Assembly: GCA_963774075.1 (NCBI GenBank)
Contig: CAVZDP010000003.1
Coordinates: forward strand, 682,001-746,000
Length of the DNA: 64,000 bases
Reading direction: 5' to 3'
Source of the DNA: JBBQNR01 sp963774075
Lineage (GTDB): Bacteria; Actinomycetota; Thermoleophilia; Solirubrobacterales; JBBDJG01
This document shows, piece by piece, positions 23,572-32,518 of this stretch. Position numbers and translations under genes: made by a program. Under the pieces are notes generated by a model that saw only the letters and a list, made by a program, of their open reading frames with translations, was not told where the DNA came from and did not search any database. Each line of letters begins with the position of its first letter. The first letter of the stretch is position 1.

Positions 23572-24306
23572 CTCCACGCGCATCGCTCTGGCGAGATCGC
23601 CGCCGAGCACGTGCACGTGGTTGCCGAAGCGAGTTGACAGCGGTCCCTCGAAGGGCTGCTTGTCCACGACCTCGAGCGGGTCGCCGGGGGTGATCCCGCG
23701 CTCGGCGAGGTAGCGAAGCATGTCGGGATTGGAGTCTGAGATGCGAACGAAGCGGCCTCGCGCACCGACGTCGAGCTGCGCGAGGCTGGCCGTCTTGCCC
23801 TCGTCGATCTTCAGCTCCCGGTTCGGAATCGGGTCACCGTGCGGATCGTGGGTCGGGTCGCCGAGCTTCGTCGCGATCAGCTCCTCGAGCTCCTCGGAGA
23901 GCACGTGCTCGAGGATCTCGGCCTCGTCGTGGACGCGGTCCCAGGGAACGCCGAGCGTCTCGGCCAGGTAGAGCTCGAGCAGGCGATGGTGGCGGAGCAC
24001 CTCCAGCGCCATCCGACGCCCCCGCTCGGTGAGGGAGACCCCCTTGTACGGAACGTGCGCTGCGAGCCCGAGCTCGCCGAGCTTCTTGACCATGCTGGAG
24101 GCGGAGGCCGGCGTGACGCCGAGCCGAGACGCCAGCGCGTTGTTGGAGACCGGGCCTCCGTCGCGCTGCTCGAGCGCGTAGATCGCCTTCGAGTAGTTCT
24201 CGACCGCCTCGCTCCAGCGCCGGCCCCCCTCAGGCGCTCGGGGTCCGTTCTTGCGAGTCGATGCTCTGCGCGCCTTCGCAGGCGGCCGGCGGGTGGGGGC
24301 GGCCAC
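23554..24306 (-). CDS. DtxR/MntR-family metal-dependent repressor
   Basis: The 250-residue regulator has an N-terminal winged helix (SNNALASRLGVTPASASSMV then KKLGELGLAAHVPYKGVSLT), a metal-binding/dimer region (HHRLLELYLAETLGVPWDRV then HDEAEILEHVLSEELEE, with His and Glu ligands) and a C-terminal SH3/FeoA-like domain (LAERGITPGDPLEVVDKQP). Such proteins repress iron or manganese uptake genes when bound to the metal. The first 35 residues are a Lys/Arg-rich extension. It follows the ZIP transporter and multicopper oxidase on the same strand, its probable targets. GTG start at 24306 with GGAAGGG upstream. Confidence 0.93.
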   Translation of the reverse strand: MAAPTRRPPAKARRASTRKNGPRAPEGGRRWSEAVENYSKAIYALEQRDGGPVSNNALASRLGVTPASASSMVKKLGELGLAAHVPYKGVSLTERGRRMALEVLRHHRLLELYLAETLGVPWDRVHDEAEILEHVLSEELEELIATKLGDPTHDPHGDPIPNRELKIDEGKTASLAQLDVGARGRFVRISDSNPDMLRYLAERGITPGDPLEVVDKQPFEGPLSTRFGNHVHVLGGDLARAMRVELFEQS

Positions 24307-24331
24307 TAGTGGCCCTTCCCGAAACGTTTCA

Positions 24332-25549
24332 CTAGACGCTCACGAGCAGACTGGTCGCGTACAGGATCGCGAAGCCGGCGATGATGCCGAGCACGCTCGC
24401 GGGCTTCAGCGCCACGCCGCTCCCGTCCCTGATCGCCGGCCAGAGCTGCTGGATCACCTGGACGATCGCGCCCACGCCGGCGCCGAGCAGGAAGGCGGCC
24501 AGGGAAGAATTGAAGGCGGCGGCTCCGATCCAGGCGCCGAGGACGGCCGGCGCCCCTGCTACGAGGCCGAGCAACGCGAGAAAGCGCAGGGTCGGCGGGT
24601 GCTCCGCGACCGGTGCAACGATCGCCAAGCCTTCGGTCGTGTTGTGCAGGGCGAAGCCGATCACGAGGAACGCTCCGAGCGCCAGTGCCCCCACGGCATA
24701 GGCAGAGCCGATCGCGAGGCCCTCGCCCAGGTTGTGCAGTCCGATCGCGATCGCGACCAGCAGCGCGAGCTGGGCGCCCGCGCTCCCGGCGCCTTCCGCG
24801 CGCCGCTGGCGGTTCTCCATGTACGCCGAGACAGCGGTCAGCACCAGATAGGCGATGATCGCTCCCAGCGGCACGAGCGCCTGTCCGCCGAAGGCCTGCG
24901 ACCCCGAGGCGGCGACATCGAAGCCCTCCAGCGTCGCGTCGACGGCGAGGAAGCCGAGCAGCCCGATCGTGAGTGCGATGAGAACGCGCAGCGCTCCCGC
25001 CCCGATTCGCCGTACGAACGGCAGCCACAGCATTCCGAGCATCACCGGGATCACGCCGACGTACAACCCGAGCAACGCCATCAGGCCGTAGAAGCTGATG
25101 TCCTTCTGCGGGGTCTCGACCGCGACGTCGATCGCGTGCTCGACGGTCCCGCCGGTGGAGGTGAGCAGGATCGTCTGGTAGCTCTCCCCCTCCACCCAGG
25201 GGTAGGTGATCTTCAAGCGGGTCGAGTCCAGGTGACCGATCTCACGTTGCGAGGCCGTGAAGCTCGCAAAGGAGTCGTTCACGATCGCCTGGGTGATGGA
25301 TACGGCGTCTGGGCCGTCGTTGCGGACGGTCAGCTCGATTGAGCCGGGGCGCAGGACGGAGCGCTCGACGCTCAGCTCTTCGACGGGCGGCCCCCTGCGT
25401 TCGGCCAGGCCGGGTCCACCCAGGAGCGCGAACGCCGCGATGGCGAGCGCGATCAGCGCAAGCGGCACGAGCCCCAGCAGCCACGGAGGTGCCTGCTCGA
25501 AGGGGCGGCCGCGTTGAGCGTCGCGGTCGGTCGCCCCCCGCGCCTCCAT
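24332..25549 (-). CDS. ZIP-family metal transporter
   Basis: The 405-residue protein has one N-terminal helix (LGLVPLALIALAIAAFALLG), a periplasmic beta-sandwich-like domain of about 130 residues (SVLRPGSIELTVRNDG, then YPWVEGESYQTILLTSTGG), then seven or eight helices with the two ZIP metal motifs HNLGEGLAIG and HNTTEGLAIV. ZIP proteins import Zn, Fe or Mn. The start is the ATG at 25549, overlapping the oxidase stop (TGATG). The extra extracellular domain suggests metal capture or contact with the neighbouring oxidase. The regulator gene follows 25 bp downstream. Confidence 0.9.
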   Translation of the reverse strand: MEARGATDRDAQRGRPFEQAPPWLLGLVPLALIALAIAAFALLGGPGLAERRGPPVEELSVERSVLRPGSIELTVRNDGPDAVSITQAIVNDSFASFTASQREIGHLDSTRLKITYPWVEGESYQTILLTSTGGTVEHAIDVAVETPQKDISFYGLMALLGLYVGVIPVMLGMLWLPFVRRIGAGALRVLIALTIGLLGFLAVDATLEGFDVAASGSQAFGGQALVPLGAIIAYLVLTAVSAYMENRQRRAEGAGSAGAQLALLVAIAIGLHNLGEGLAIGSAYAVGALALGAFLVIGFALHNTTEGLAIVAPVAEHPPTLRFLALLGLVAGAPAVLGAWIGAAAFNSSLAAFLLGAGVGAIVQVIQQLWPAIRDGSGVALKPASVLGIIAGFAILYATSLLVSV

Positions 25550-26601
25550 CAGGCGACGACCTCGAAGAAGCCCATCCAGCCGAGCTGCGCGAACTCCGAC
25601 TGGTGGGCATGGAACATGAACCTTCCCTTGTGCGGGAAACGCAGCTCGAGGACTCCGCGCTGCCCCTGACATTGCATGACGGTGTCGGTGAACTCGACCG
25701 GCTCGAGCGACGTGCCGGTGGGGAAGTAGTCGAAGAAGTTCGCGTGGATGTGCATCGAGTTGACGAGATCGAACTCGAGCACGTTGACGAGGTAGATGCG
25801 TACGAGCTCGTTGCGCTTCACCCTGATCGGATCGGTCATGTACGCGAAGGGGATCGTGTTGACCGCGTAGAGCTCGTTGCTGCGGTCGAAGTTCGTGTCG
25901 AAGCCGTTCATGACCATGACGAGCTCGTCCGCCTCGGGGCGACCGCCGCGCGGGTCGATGAGGAACGCCCCGTACATGCCCTTTGCGATGTGGTCGGCGA
26001 GTGGCGTGACGTGGCAGTGGTACAGGTGGAGGCCGAACGGCTCGGCGTCGAACTCGTAGGTGACGGCGCCGCCCGGCGCGATCGAGCCCGGCCCGATCCC
26101 CGGGACGCCGTCCATCTCCGCCGGGTGGATGCCGTGGAAGTGGATCGTGTGCGGATGCTCGGAGCCGTTGACGAACCTGATCCGAAGTCGCTCTCCCTCA
26201 CGGCAGCGGAGTGTCGGCCCAGGGATGCGGCCGTTGTACGTCCAGGCCGCGAACTTGGTGCCCGGCGCGACCTCTAGCTCTCGGTCGTTGGCGACGAGCT
26301 CCCACTCGCGCACGACACGCCCGCTCGCGAGCCTTCTCGTCCGCCCCCAGTCGAAGTCGCGAACGATCTCGGCTGGATCGAACCCGTTGGCGGCGTGGTC
26401 GACGCGGGCGCCATCCGGAAAGCCGGCATGTCCCTCGCCCGCGTGCGCGCCCGCCGGAGCCGAGGAGCCGTTCCCGTGATGAGGCTCCGTCGCGTGGGCC
26501 GGTGCGCCCTGCGACGGCAGCAGCCCGGCACGCGCCGCGACTCCGGCGCCGACGAACGGCGCCAGGGCGGCGAGGACCCCGCGGCGAGTAAACGTGGCCA
26601 T
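25549..26601 (-). CDS. secreted multicopper oxidase
   Basis: The 350-residue oxidase begins with a Tat-type signal (TRRGVLAALAPFVGAGVAA) and a His-rich spacer. Two cupredoxin domains carry copper ligands in HPHTIHFHGIHP, GLHLYHCHVTPLADHI, SMHIHANFF and FMFHAHQSEFAQLGWMGF. The length fits two-domain oxidases or nitrite-reductase-like proteins rather than three-domain laccases. Together with a ZIP importer and DtxR-type repressor it suggests oxidation and uptake of Fe or Mn; this is inference. A CATAAT box 7 nt before the ATG marks a leaderless operon promoter. Confidence 0.9.
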   Translation of the reverse strand: MATFTRRGVLAALAPFVGAGVAARAGLLPSQGAPAHATEPHHGNGSSAPAGAHAGEGHAGFPDGARVDHAANGFDPAEIVRDFDWGRTRRLASGRVVREWELVANDRELEVAPGTKFAAWTYNGRIPGPTLRCREGERLRIRFVNGSEHPHTIHFHGIHPAEMDGVPGIGPGSIAPGGAVTYEFDAEPFGLHLYHCHVTPLADHIAKGMYGAFLIDPRGGRPEADELVMVMNGFDTNFDRSNELYAVNTIPFAYMTDPIRVKRNELVRIYLVNVLEFDLVNSMHIHANFFDYFPTGTSLEPVEFTDTVMQCQGQRGVLELRFPHKGRFMFHAHQSEFAQLGWMGFFEVVA

Positions 26602-26608
26602 CCGCGAG

Positions 26609-26614
26609 ATTATG
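26609..26614 (-). promoter_or_regulatory. -10 box of the multicopper oxidase operon
   Basis: CATAAT on the minus strand ends 7 nt before the ATG at 26601, with no Shine-Dalgarno. A TAGACATGC just upstream is A/T-rich and could hold a metal-regulator operator. Confidence 0.6.
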
Positions 26615-26753
26615 GCATGTCTAAATTCAACTTTTGGCCTGCCCGAGACAGGAAGGCCATCTCGCCGGCAACAGCAAGGGCTTTCGCCCAGGCTCGCGTT
26701 GCTCTGCGTTACATTGATTCGTGTAGGAAGGTAACGAGAGCTAGGTAGGGGTA

Positions 26754-29282
26754 TTGAGAGTTGCGAGGGGTCAGGGGAGCGCGGGCTTAGCGCTGGCCAG
26801 CGCCGGCTTCTGCACGGTGCTGGCCATACTGGATGCGTCTCTGGACGAGCCGGCCGTGCTCGTTGCTCTCCAGGTGCTCGGGCCGCTGATCGCAGCCACC
26901 GGCGCCGGGCCTCGAGCTACAGCGCTCGTGGCGGTATACGCCTTCGGCCTCGCGGTCCTTCTCGGGCTGCCCAACGACGACTTCGGTGACGCGCAGCACG
27001 TTCTGCGTTGTGCGCTGGTGCTGGTCGGCGGAGCCCTCGCGACGCTGATCGCCCGGCTCGGCGAGCGGGCCGAGCGGATTCGGGCTCGCGCGACGTTCCT
27101 GGCCGAGGCGAGCTCTGAGCTCGACCGTTCGCTCGACCTCAGGGTCGCCGCCGACACCGTCCTCCGCGTCGCCGTTCCGCGCATCGCCGATTGGGCGGCC
27201 GTCTACGTGAAGGAGGATGACGGCGCGATACGCCAGGTGAGCATCCAGCATCGCGACCCGGAGAAGACCGCGGCCGGCTGGACCATCGACGACCGCCACC
27301 CGATCCAAGCCGACCAGCCGATGGGAGTGGGAAAGGTGATCCGGACCGGCCAACACGACTTCATGCCGGTTGTGCCGGACGAGCTGATCGCCGCGTTCAC
27401 CGACGACGAGGAGCACGCTCGTCTCGTGCGCGAGCTCGGCCTTCGGTCGGCGATCTTCGTACCCCTGAGAGCGCACGGACAGACGTTCGGCGCGCTCGCG
27501 CTCGCGACTGCCGAGTCGGGGCGAGTCTTCGACCGGGGCGACCTGGAGCTCGCGCTCGACTTGGGCGCGCGGGCCAGCCTGGCGCTCGCCAACGCTCGGC
27601 TCTACACCCAGGCAGCCGAGGCGCGGGAGGAGCTGCGGCGGTCGGCGGACGAGGTCGAGGCGATCCTGCGCGGCGTCGGGAGCGCGATCACGGTTCAGGA
27701 CACCACAGGCAGCCTCGTGTTCGCCAACGACGCTGCGGCGAGGATGCTGCGCATGCCGTCCGCGGACGCGGTGCTCGAGAGCTCGCCCCAGATGATCGTG
27801 GAGCGCTTCGAGATCCGCGACGAGGATCGGAACCCACTGCCGTTGGAGGAGCTCCCGGGCCGAAAAGCGATGGCCGGCGAACGGCCTCCCGACCGGGTCG
27901 TCTTCTTTCGCGACAGGGAGACCGGGGAGGAGCGCTGGTCGATCGTCAAGGCGACCCCGATCTTCGACGAGGACGAGCGGGTGTCGATGGTCGTCAACAT
28001 CTTCGACGACATCACCGACCAGAAGCGAAGCGAGCTCAGCGAGCGGCTGCTCTCCGAGGCGAGCCGGCTGCTCTCGGGCTCGCTCGATTACGAGACGACC
28101 CTCGACAACGTTGCGCACCTCGCCGTTCCGGGGTTCGCGGATTGGTGCGCTGTGGAGCTGGTGGACGATCACGGCGCGACAGAGCCTGTCGCGGTGGCAC
28201 ACGCCGATCCTTCAAGGATCGAGCTCGCGGAGCGCCTGCGCCGCCGCTACCCATCCGATCCGCACTCCCCGACGGGTGTGCCCAACGTGATCCGCACCGG
28301 GGAGGCCGAGCTCTACGCCGAGGTGACCGAGCAGATGGTCAAGGAGGGCGCGCAGGACGAGGAGCACCTCGCGATGCTGCTGAACATGGGCCTGCGCTCA
28401 GCGATCGTCGCCCCGCTCGTGGCGGGCGGTCGCACGCTCGGTGCCATCACGTTCGTGACGGCCGAGTCCGGGCGCCGGTTCGAGTCAACGGACATGCACG
28501 TCGCCGTCGAGCTCGGGCGGCGCGCCGGGAGCGCCGTCCAGAACGCGCGCCTGTACGCGGAGCGGACGCACATCGCCAAGACGCTCCAGCGCAGCCTGCT
28601 GCCGCCGGTCCTGCCCGACATCCCGGGCGTAGAGGTGGCCGCCCGCTTCCGCCCGGCCGGGGAGGGTTACGACGTCGGCGGTGACTTCTACGACCTGTTC
28701 AACACGGGGGCCGGCTGGGCCGTCGCGATCGGTGACGTCTGCGGCAAGGGGCCAGAGGCAGCCGCTCTGACGGGCCTTGCTCGGCACACGCTGCGTGCGG
28801 CGGCCATGCAGGATGCCGCCCCGGCGAAGGTCCTGTCGCTGCTGAGCGAGGCCATCCGGCGGGAGCACTCGGACTCCCAGTTCTGCACAGCCGCCTACCT
28901 GCGCCTCGAGCCGCTGCCAGAGGGCGCACGGCTCACGATCGCGAGCGGCGGCCACCCGTTGCCCGTGCTCCTCACCCCTGATGGGCGGGTCGAGGAGGTC
29001 GGGACGCCGGGCACTTTGCTCGGGGCTTTCCCCAATGGAAATCTCATCGACCAGTCGCGCGAGCTGCCGCCCGGGGCGGCCGTCGTGTTGTATACGGATG
29101 GCGTGATCGAGGCCGGCAACCCGCGCGGCTCCTTCGGCGCCGAGGGGCTGCAGGCGCTCCTGGCGTCCTGCGCCGGGATGAGCGCGAACGAGATCGCGGA
29201 GAGGATCGACACCGCGATCACGGGCCTCAACGAGCACCCGCCCGACGACGTGGCCGTCCTGGTACTTCGCATCCGTGAGTAG
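26754..29282 (+). CDS. membrane GAF-PAS-GAF-PP2C serine phosphatase
   Basis: The 842-residue protein starts with about three membrane helices (to residue 105), followed by a GAF domain (about 115-290), a PAS domain (about 300-420), a second GAF (about 425-610) and a SpoIIE-type PP2C phosphatase (about 640-842). Phosphatase motifs are VGGDFYDLF, IGDVCGKGPEAAALTGLA, IASGGHPLPVLL and LYTDGVIEAGNP. Such proteins usually dephosphorylate an anti-sigma-factor antagonist in a partner-switching pathway, so a stress signal sensed by GAF/PAS would control a sigma factor. The start is a TTG with AGGGG upstream. No partner gene is adjacent. Confidence 0.93.
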   Translation: MRVARGQGSAGLALASAGFCTVLAILDASLDEPAVLVALQVLGPLIAATGAGPRATALVAVYAFGLAVLLGLPNDDFGDAQHVLRCALVLVGGALATLIARLGERAERIRARATFLAEASSELDRSLDLRVAADTVLRVAVPRIADWAAVYVKEDDGAIRQVSIQHRDPEKTAAGWTIDDRHPIQADQPMGVGKVIRTGQHDFMPVVPDELIAAFTDDEEHARLVRELGLRSAIFVPLRAHGQTFGALALATAESGRVFDRGDLELALDLGARASLALANARLYTQAAEAREELRRSADEVEAILRGVGSAITVQDTTGSLVFANDAAARMLRMPSADAVLESSPQMIVERFEIRDEDRNPLPLEELPGRKAMAGERPPDRVVFFRDRETGEERWSIVKATPIFDEDERVSMVVNIFDDITDQKRSELSERLLSEASRLLSGSLDYETTLDNVAHLAVPGFADWCAVELVDDHGATEPVAVAHADPSRIELAERLRRRYPSDPHSPTGVPNVIRTGEAELYAEVTEQMVKEGAQDEEHLAMLLNMGLRSAIVAPLVAGGRTLGAITFVTAESGRRFESTDMHVAVELGRRAGSAVQNARLYAERTHIAKTLQRSLLPPVLPDIPGVEVAARFRPAGEGYDVGGDFYDLFNTGAGWAVAIGDVCGKGPEAAALTGLARHTLRAAAMQDAAPAKVLSLLSEAIRREHSDSQFCTAAYLRLEPLPEGARLTIASGGHPLPVLLTPDGRVEEVGTPGTLLGAFPNGNLIDQSRELPPGAAVVLYTDGVIEAGNPRGSFGAEGLQALLASCAGMSANEIAERIDTAITGLNEHPPDDVAVLVLRIRE

Positions 29283-29315
29283 GCGCCTTCGACACTCGCC
29301 CGGGGAGCCCCCCGT

Positions 29316-30998
29316 TTGAGCCGGCTGCTCGCGAGCGCGAGACGCCGCCGTCCCGCGCTCGACTGGTTCACGACGCCGCCCGGGCTCGCCGCCCTGGCCG
29401 TGCTGGTGTTCATCGCCATCTCGTTCTGGTGGCTGTCGGTCGATCAGCGCGTGCCCGACTACGACAGCGGGCGACACCTCAGCATCGCCTTCGACTACCG
29501 CGACTCGATCGAGGACGGCGACGTCTTCGCGCCGTTCCAGGAGTGGAGCAGCTACCCGCCGCTCGTGCACGGCATCGGCGCGGCGACGACCTTCATCACC
29601 GGTCTCGAGGTGACCGGCCCGGTGATGGCGCTGAACCTGGTCTTCCTCGTCCTGCTCGCCATCGGCTGCTACGGCGCGGGAACCGTTGCCTTCGACCGTC
29701 GCGTTGGCGCGCTCGCCGTGCTGTTCGTGCTGGCGACCCCGATGGTGATCAGCCAGTTCCACGTCTTCATGCTCGACGCGCCGTCATCGGCGATGGTGGC
29801 CATGTGCGTTTGGCTGGCCCTTGCGAGCCGCCGCTTCGAGCGGCTCGACTACACGCTGGCGTTCGGCATCGCGGCCGGCTTCGGGATGCTCACGAAGAGC
29901 ACGTTCATCGTCTTCCTGATCGGCATCGTGCTGGTGATGCTCGCTCGCGGCGGCTGGGACAACTGGCGCAACCTCCTGATCGCCGCGGGCGCCGGAGCGA
30001 TCATCGCGGTTCCGTGGCACCTCGAGCACCTCGACCAGCTGAGTGGCCTGACCGAAGGCGCGGGTGGGCAGAACCCAGTCTGGTACGACGGCGTCTATTA
30101 CCCGGAGCGCTGGTCGGTCGACGACTTCGCGTGGTACGCATGGAACATCGTCAACAACCAGCTCTACCTGCCGCTGGTGATCTTCGTCGTGATCGGCGTC
30201 GTGGCCGCGGTGGTCAACTTCGTCCGCAACCCACGTGACGACGACTACACGCCGGAGCTGCTCGCGGGAATGGTGGTGGGATACGTGATCATCACCTGGA
30301 TCGGCCTGAACGACCCGCGCTACACGCTGCCGTGCCTCGTCTACTTCGCGGTGCTCGGGACGGCGTGGATCGTGCGAAGCTCGCCGACCGTTCGGTTTGC
30401 GGGGGGGACCGCGCTTGTCGCCATCCTCGTGCTCAACACGGTTACGGTGAGCTTCGGGCTCGGCGACCCGGTGCGCATCAGCCTCTTCGATCCTTCGAAC
30501 AGCCCGATCGCCCAGCGCCGGCTGACGGTCGTCGGGAGCGGCTACATCGAGGGAGCTCCCAACCGCGACTCCAAGGTTCTCGACGCGATGCGCGCCGGCC
30601 GCAAGCAGGGATACGAGATCTTCGTCTACAGGGGGAAGTCGAGCCACGACTTCAACCGCGCGGGGATGAGCGTTTTCACCCGGATGGCGGGAGGAACGGA
30701 CTTCAACCGTCTCGAGGACACCGTCGAGAACCGCAGGCTCCTGGACGGCAAGCCCTACCTGGTGTTCCTGCGGAGCCCGGTGTATCCGACGTCACCGCCG
30801 CCATGCGGCGGAAAGCTGAGTGAAGGCACGGGCGCGTTCGTGCTCAGGGGTCGCTTCAAGGTCCCCGCCAGCGGCTTCCTGTTCCTGCCGATCGACAGCC
30901 AGGAGCCGTACCTCGCATACGAGCTCTACTGCCCGCTCGACGGCAAGGTGCAGCCCGCCGGGTCGGCGCTTCCCCCGCCGGGCATCAGGCTGCGCTAG
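29316..30998 (+). CDS. GT39-type membrane glycosyltransferase
   Basis: The 560-residue multi-pass protein has about ten hydrophobic segments. An early acidic motif, RVPDYDSGRHLSIAF, sits after the first helix, where the catalytic Asp of GT39/ArnT-like enzymes lies. FHVFMLDAPSSAMVAMCVWL and GLNDPRYTLPCLVYFAVLGT are also typical. These enzymes use polyprenyl-phosphate sugars and modify proteins or glycolipids outside the membrane. A soluble 150-residue C-terminal domain follows (GRKQGYEIFVYRGKSSHDF). The start is a TTG at 29316, 33 bp after the phosphatase gene. The acceptor is unknown. Confidence 0.88.
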   Translation: MSRLLASARRRRPALDWFTTPPGLAALAVLVFIAISFWWLSVDQRVPDYDSGRHLSIAFDYRDSIEDGDVFAPFQEWSSYPPLVHGIGAATTFITGLEVTGPVMALNLVFLVLLAIGCYGAGTVAFDRRVGALAVLFVLATPMVISQFHVFMLDAPSSAMVAMCVWLALASRRFERLDYTLAFGIAAGFGMLTKSTFIVFLIGIVLVMLARGGWDNWRNLLIAAGAGAIIAVPWHLEHLDQLSGLTEGAGGQNPVWYDGVYYPERWSVDDFAWYAWNIVNNQLYLPLVIFVVIGVVAAVVNFVRNPRDDDYTPELLAGMVVGYVIITWIGLNDPRYTLPCLVYFAVLGTAWIVRSSPTVRFAGGTALVAILVLNTVTVSFGLGDPVRISLFDPSNSPIAQRRLTVVGSGYIEGAPNRDSKVLDAMRAGRKQGYEIFVYRGKSSHDFNRAGMSVFTRMAGGTDFNRLEDTVENRRLLDGKPYLVFLRSPVYPTSPPPCGGKLSEGTGAFVLRGRFKVPASGFLFLPIDSQEPYLAYELYCPLDGKVQPAGSALPPPGIRLR

Positions 30999-31013
30999 AG
31001 CCGGTCCCTCCGG

Positions 31014-31454
31014 CTAGAACCCGTGATGGCCGTGGTGGTCGTGGAGTTGGAAGTATTCCTCCTCCAGCTCCTGAAACCGTTCGTTGATCCTCTGCCGCCG
31101 CAGAGCGCGCGGGAGGCCTTTGGGCAGTGGACAAACGAACTGCCTGTCGCCTGAGCGCGGGAGGATGAACTGCACCCGCAGCTGGCGCCGCAGTCTCGTG
31201 CTGCGGAACTCGCCCGCGGCGGCCATGTCGCACCACCGCTGGGCCGTGGCGGCATCCGGTGCGTCGGCCACGGGGTAACCTCGCGGACCGCGGTGAAACC
31301 GTGGTCGATCCTGCGCGACCTCTGCCGGCGTCGCGGCGGTCGAGGCGCGGGCCGTAGTGGCCGCTTTCGGGCGAGGGTTTTCGGCGTCGCTGGCCCCGCA
31401 GCCGACCGCAACGGTCATGAGGAGAGCTGCAGTCACACTCGCGACGAGTCTCAT
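31014..31454 (-). CDS. hypothetical lipoprotein with His-rich tail
   Basis: The 146-residue protein begins MRLVASVTAALLMTVAVGCG, a lipoprotein signal with Cys19 in the lipobox VAVGC. It is then Ala/Thr-rich, and ends LHDHHGHHGF, a cluster that could bind metal. The middle has a conserved-looking RFQELEEEYF helix and two cysteines. I do not recognise a family. A weak GATACA box 6 nt before the ATG might be a leaderless promoter. It is convergent with the GT39 gene. Confidence 0.7.
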   Translation of the reverse strand: MRLVASVTAALLMTVAVGCGASDAENPRPKAATTARASTAATPAEVAQDRPRFHRGPRGYPVADAPDAATAQRWCDMAAAGEFRSTRLRRQLRVQFILPRSGDRQFVCPLPKGLPRALRRQRINERFQELEEEYFQLHDHHGHHGF

Positions 31455-31670
31455 CCATCCTGTATCGACTCACCGCAGGGCTGGGATTAGCGTGGGCCCA
31501 CGGACCGAGGCAATCCACGACACTCGGCTCGAGCCCGAGCAGATCCCCGGGCTGTTCCGGTTTCGAGGTTCCCGCCAACGGCTAGATCGCGCCAGAACGG
31601 GTAAGCCGAGAACAGTTGCGCATCCCGCCCGGCGTTGCCTTTGGCTGGGCCAACACAGTAGGGAGGGCTC

Positions 31671-32309
31671 ATGTCCCGGATTCAGAGGTTCTTGGGCGGC
31701 GCAGGGAGTTCATGCACGCCCGCCAAGCGGCTCGTGGTCCTGCTCGCGGTCGCGTCGGTACTCGCGTTCGCAGCGCAGCCGGCGCAGGCCAAGCCCGTCA
31801 AGGTCACGGGCGGCCAGACGCTGTTGCTGCCGCAGTTCTCGACCATTTCGGAGCTGCTACAGAGCAACATCGGGCTCTACCCGGTGCTGCCGGCCAGATT
31901 GAACGGCATCACGCTGCGCGTGGAATTCCCCATCACTGGTGGGACGGTCGATGACCAGACGATGCTGGGGACCGTCGACCACGACGGTGGCCTGCTGATC
32001 GTGAAGTACACCGACTCCTCCTTCACGGAGGTCGAGAAGACGCTCGAGACGACCGACCCGAAGATCGTCGCCGGCGCCACTCTCACCGGTAACGCGCTCG
32101 ATCTGATCCCGACCCCTTCGGCCGACCTCACCAACACCGGTCATAGCGTCGATTCGTCTGGGACCATCACCTACACCGCGGAGGCGAAGGTCAATCCCGT
32201 CACGGCTGCGGTGCTCAACACGTACTTCGAAACGGACGCCTTCAAGGGCGGTGCCAGCCTGGGCTACATCACCTCCACGATCGCGACGGCGCCGCTGCTT
32301 CCCCTCTGA
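31671..32309 (+). CDS. secreted protein of unknown family (paralog 1)
   Basis: The 212-residue protein has a signal peptide (RLVVLLAVASVLAFAAQPAQA, cleavage near residue 40) and a mature domain with LPARLNGITLRVEFPITGGT, DDQTMLGTVDHDGGL and SADLTNTGHSVDSSG. It is closely related to the N-terminal domain of the gene at 32519 (many identical stretches, such as NGITLRVEFPITGGTVDD and VLNTYF). I do not recognise the domain; it is probably beta-rich. A GTAGGGAGGG ribosome site precedes the ATG, and a hairpin terminator follows. Confidence 0.75.
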   Translation: MSRIQRFLGGAGSSCTPAKRLVVLLAVASVLAFAAQPAQAKPVKVTGGQTLLLPQFSTISELLQSNIGLYPVLPARLNGITLRVEFPITGGTVDDQTMLGTVDHDGGLLIVKYTDSSFTEVEKTLETTDPKIVAGATLTGNALDLIPTPSADLTNTGHSVDSSGTITYTAEAKVNPVTAAVLNTYFETDAFKGGASLGYITSTIATAPLLPL

Positions 32310-32328
32310 CGCGCGTCGAGACCAGGTT

Positions 32329-32350
32329 CGGGCGGGAGCAATCCCGCCCG
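32329..32350 (+). terminator. terminator hairpin after the first secreted paralog
   Basis: CGGGCGGGA, loop GCAA, TCCCGCCCG: a perfect 9-bp stem 20 nt after the stop codon. The loop and flanks resemble the hairpin after the second paralog at 34101, so the terminator was duplicated with the gene. Confidence 0.65.
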
Positions 32351-32518
32351 GCCTGTCGCGAGGCGGATTCCGCGCTCGCTGGTCGCAACCCGCACACAAG
32401 CCAAGTTGGTATCGGCTAGAGTAATCCCACTTGGTCAATGTTCGACGGCCGAACGCTGGCTCGGCTTGTCCCGGGCTGGCTCGTGCCCAGACCGCGAGGC
32501 CGTCGGAGGGGAGGTTCA

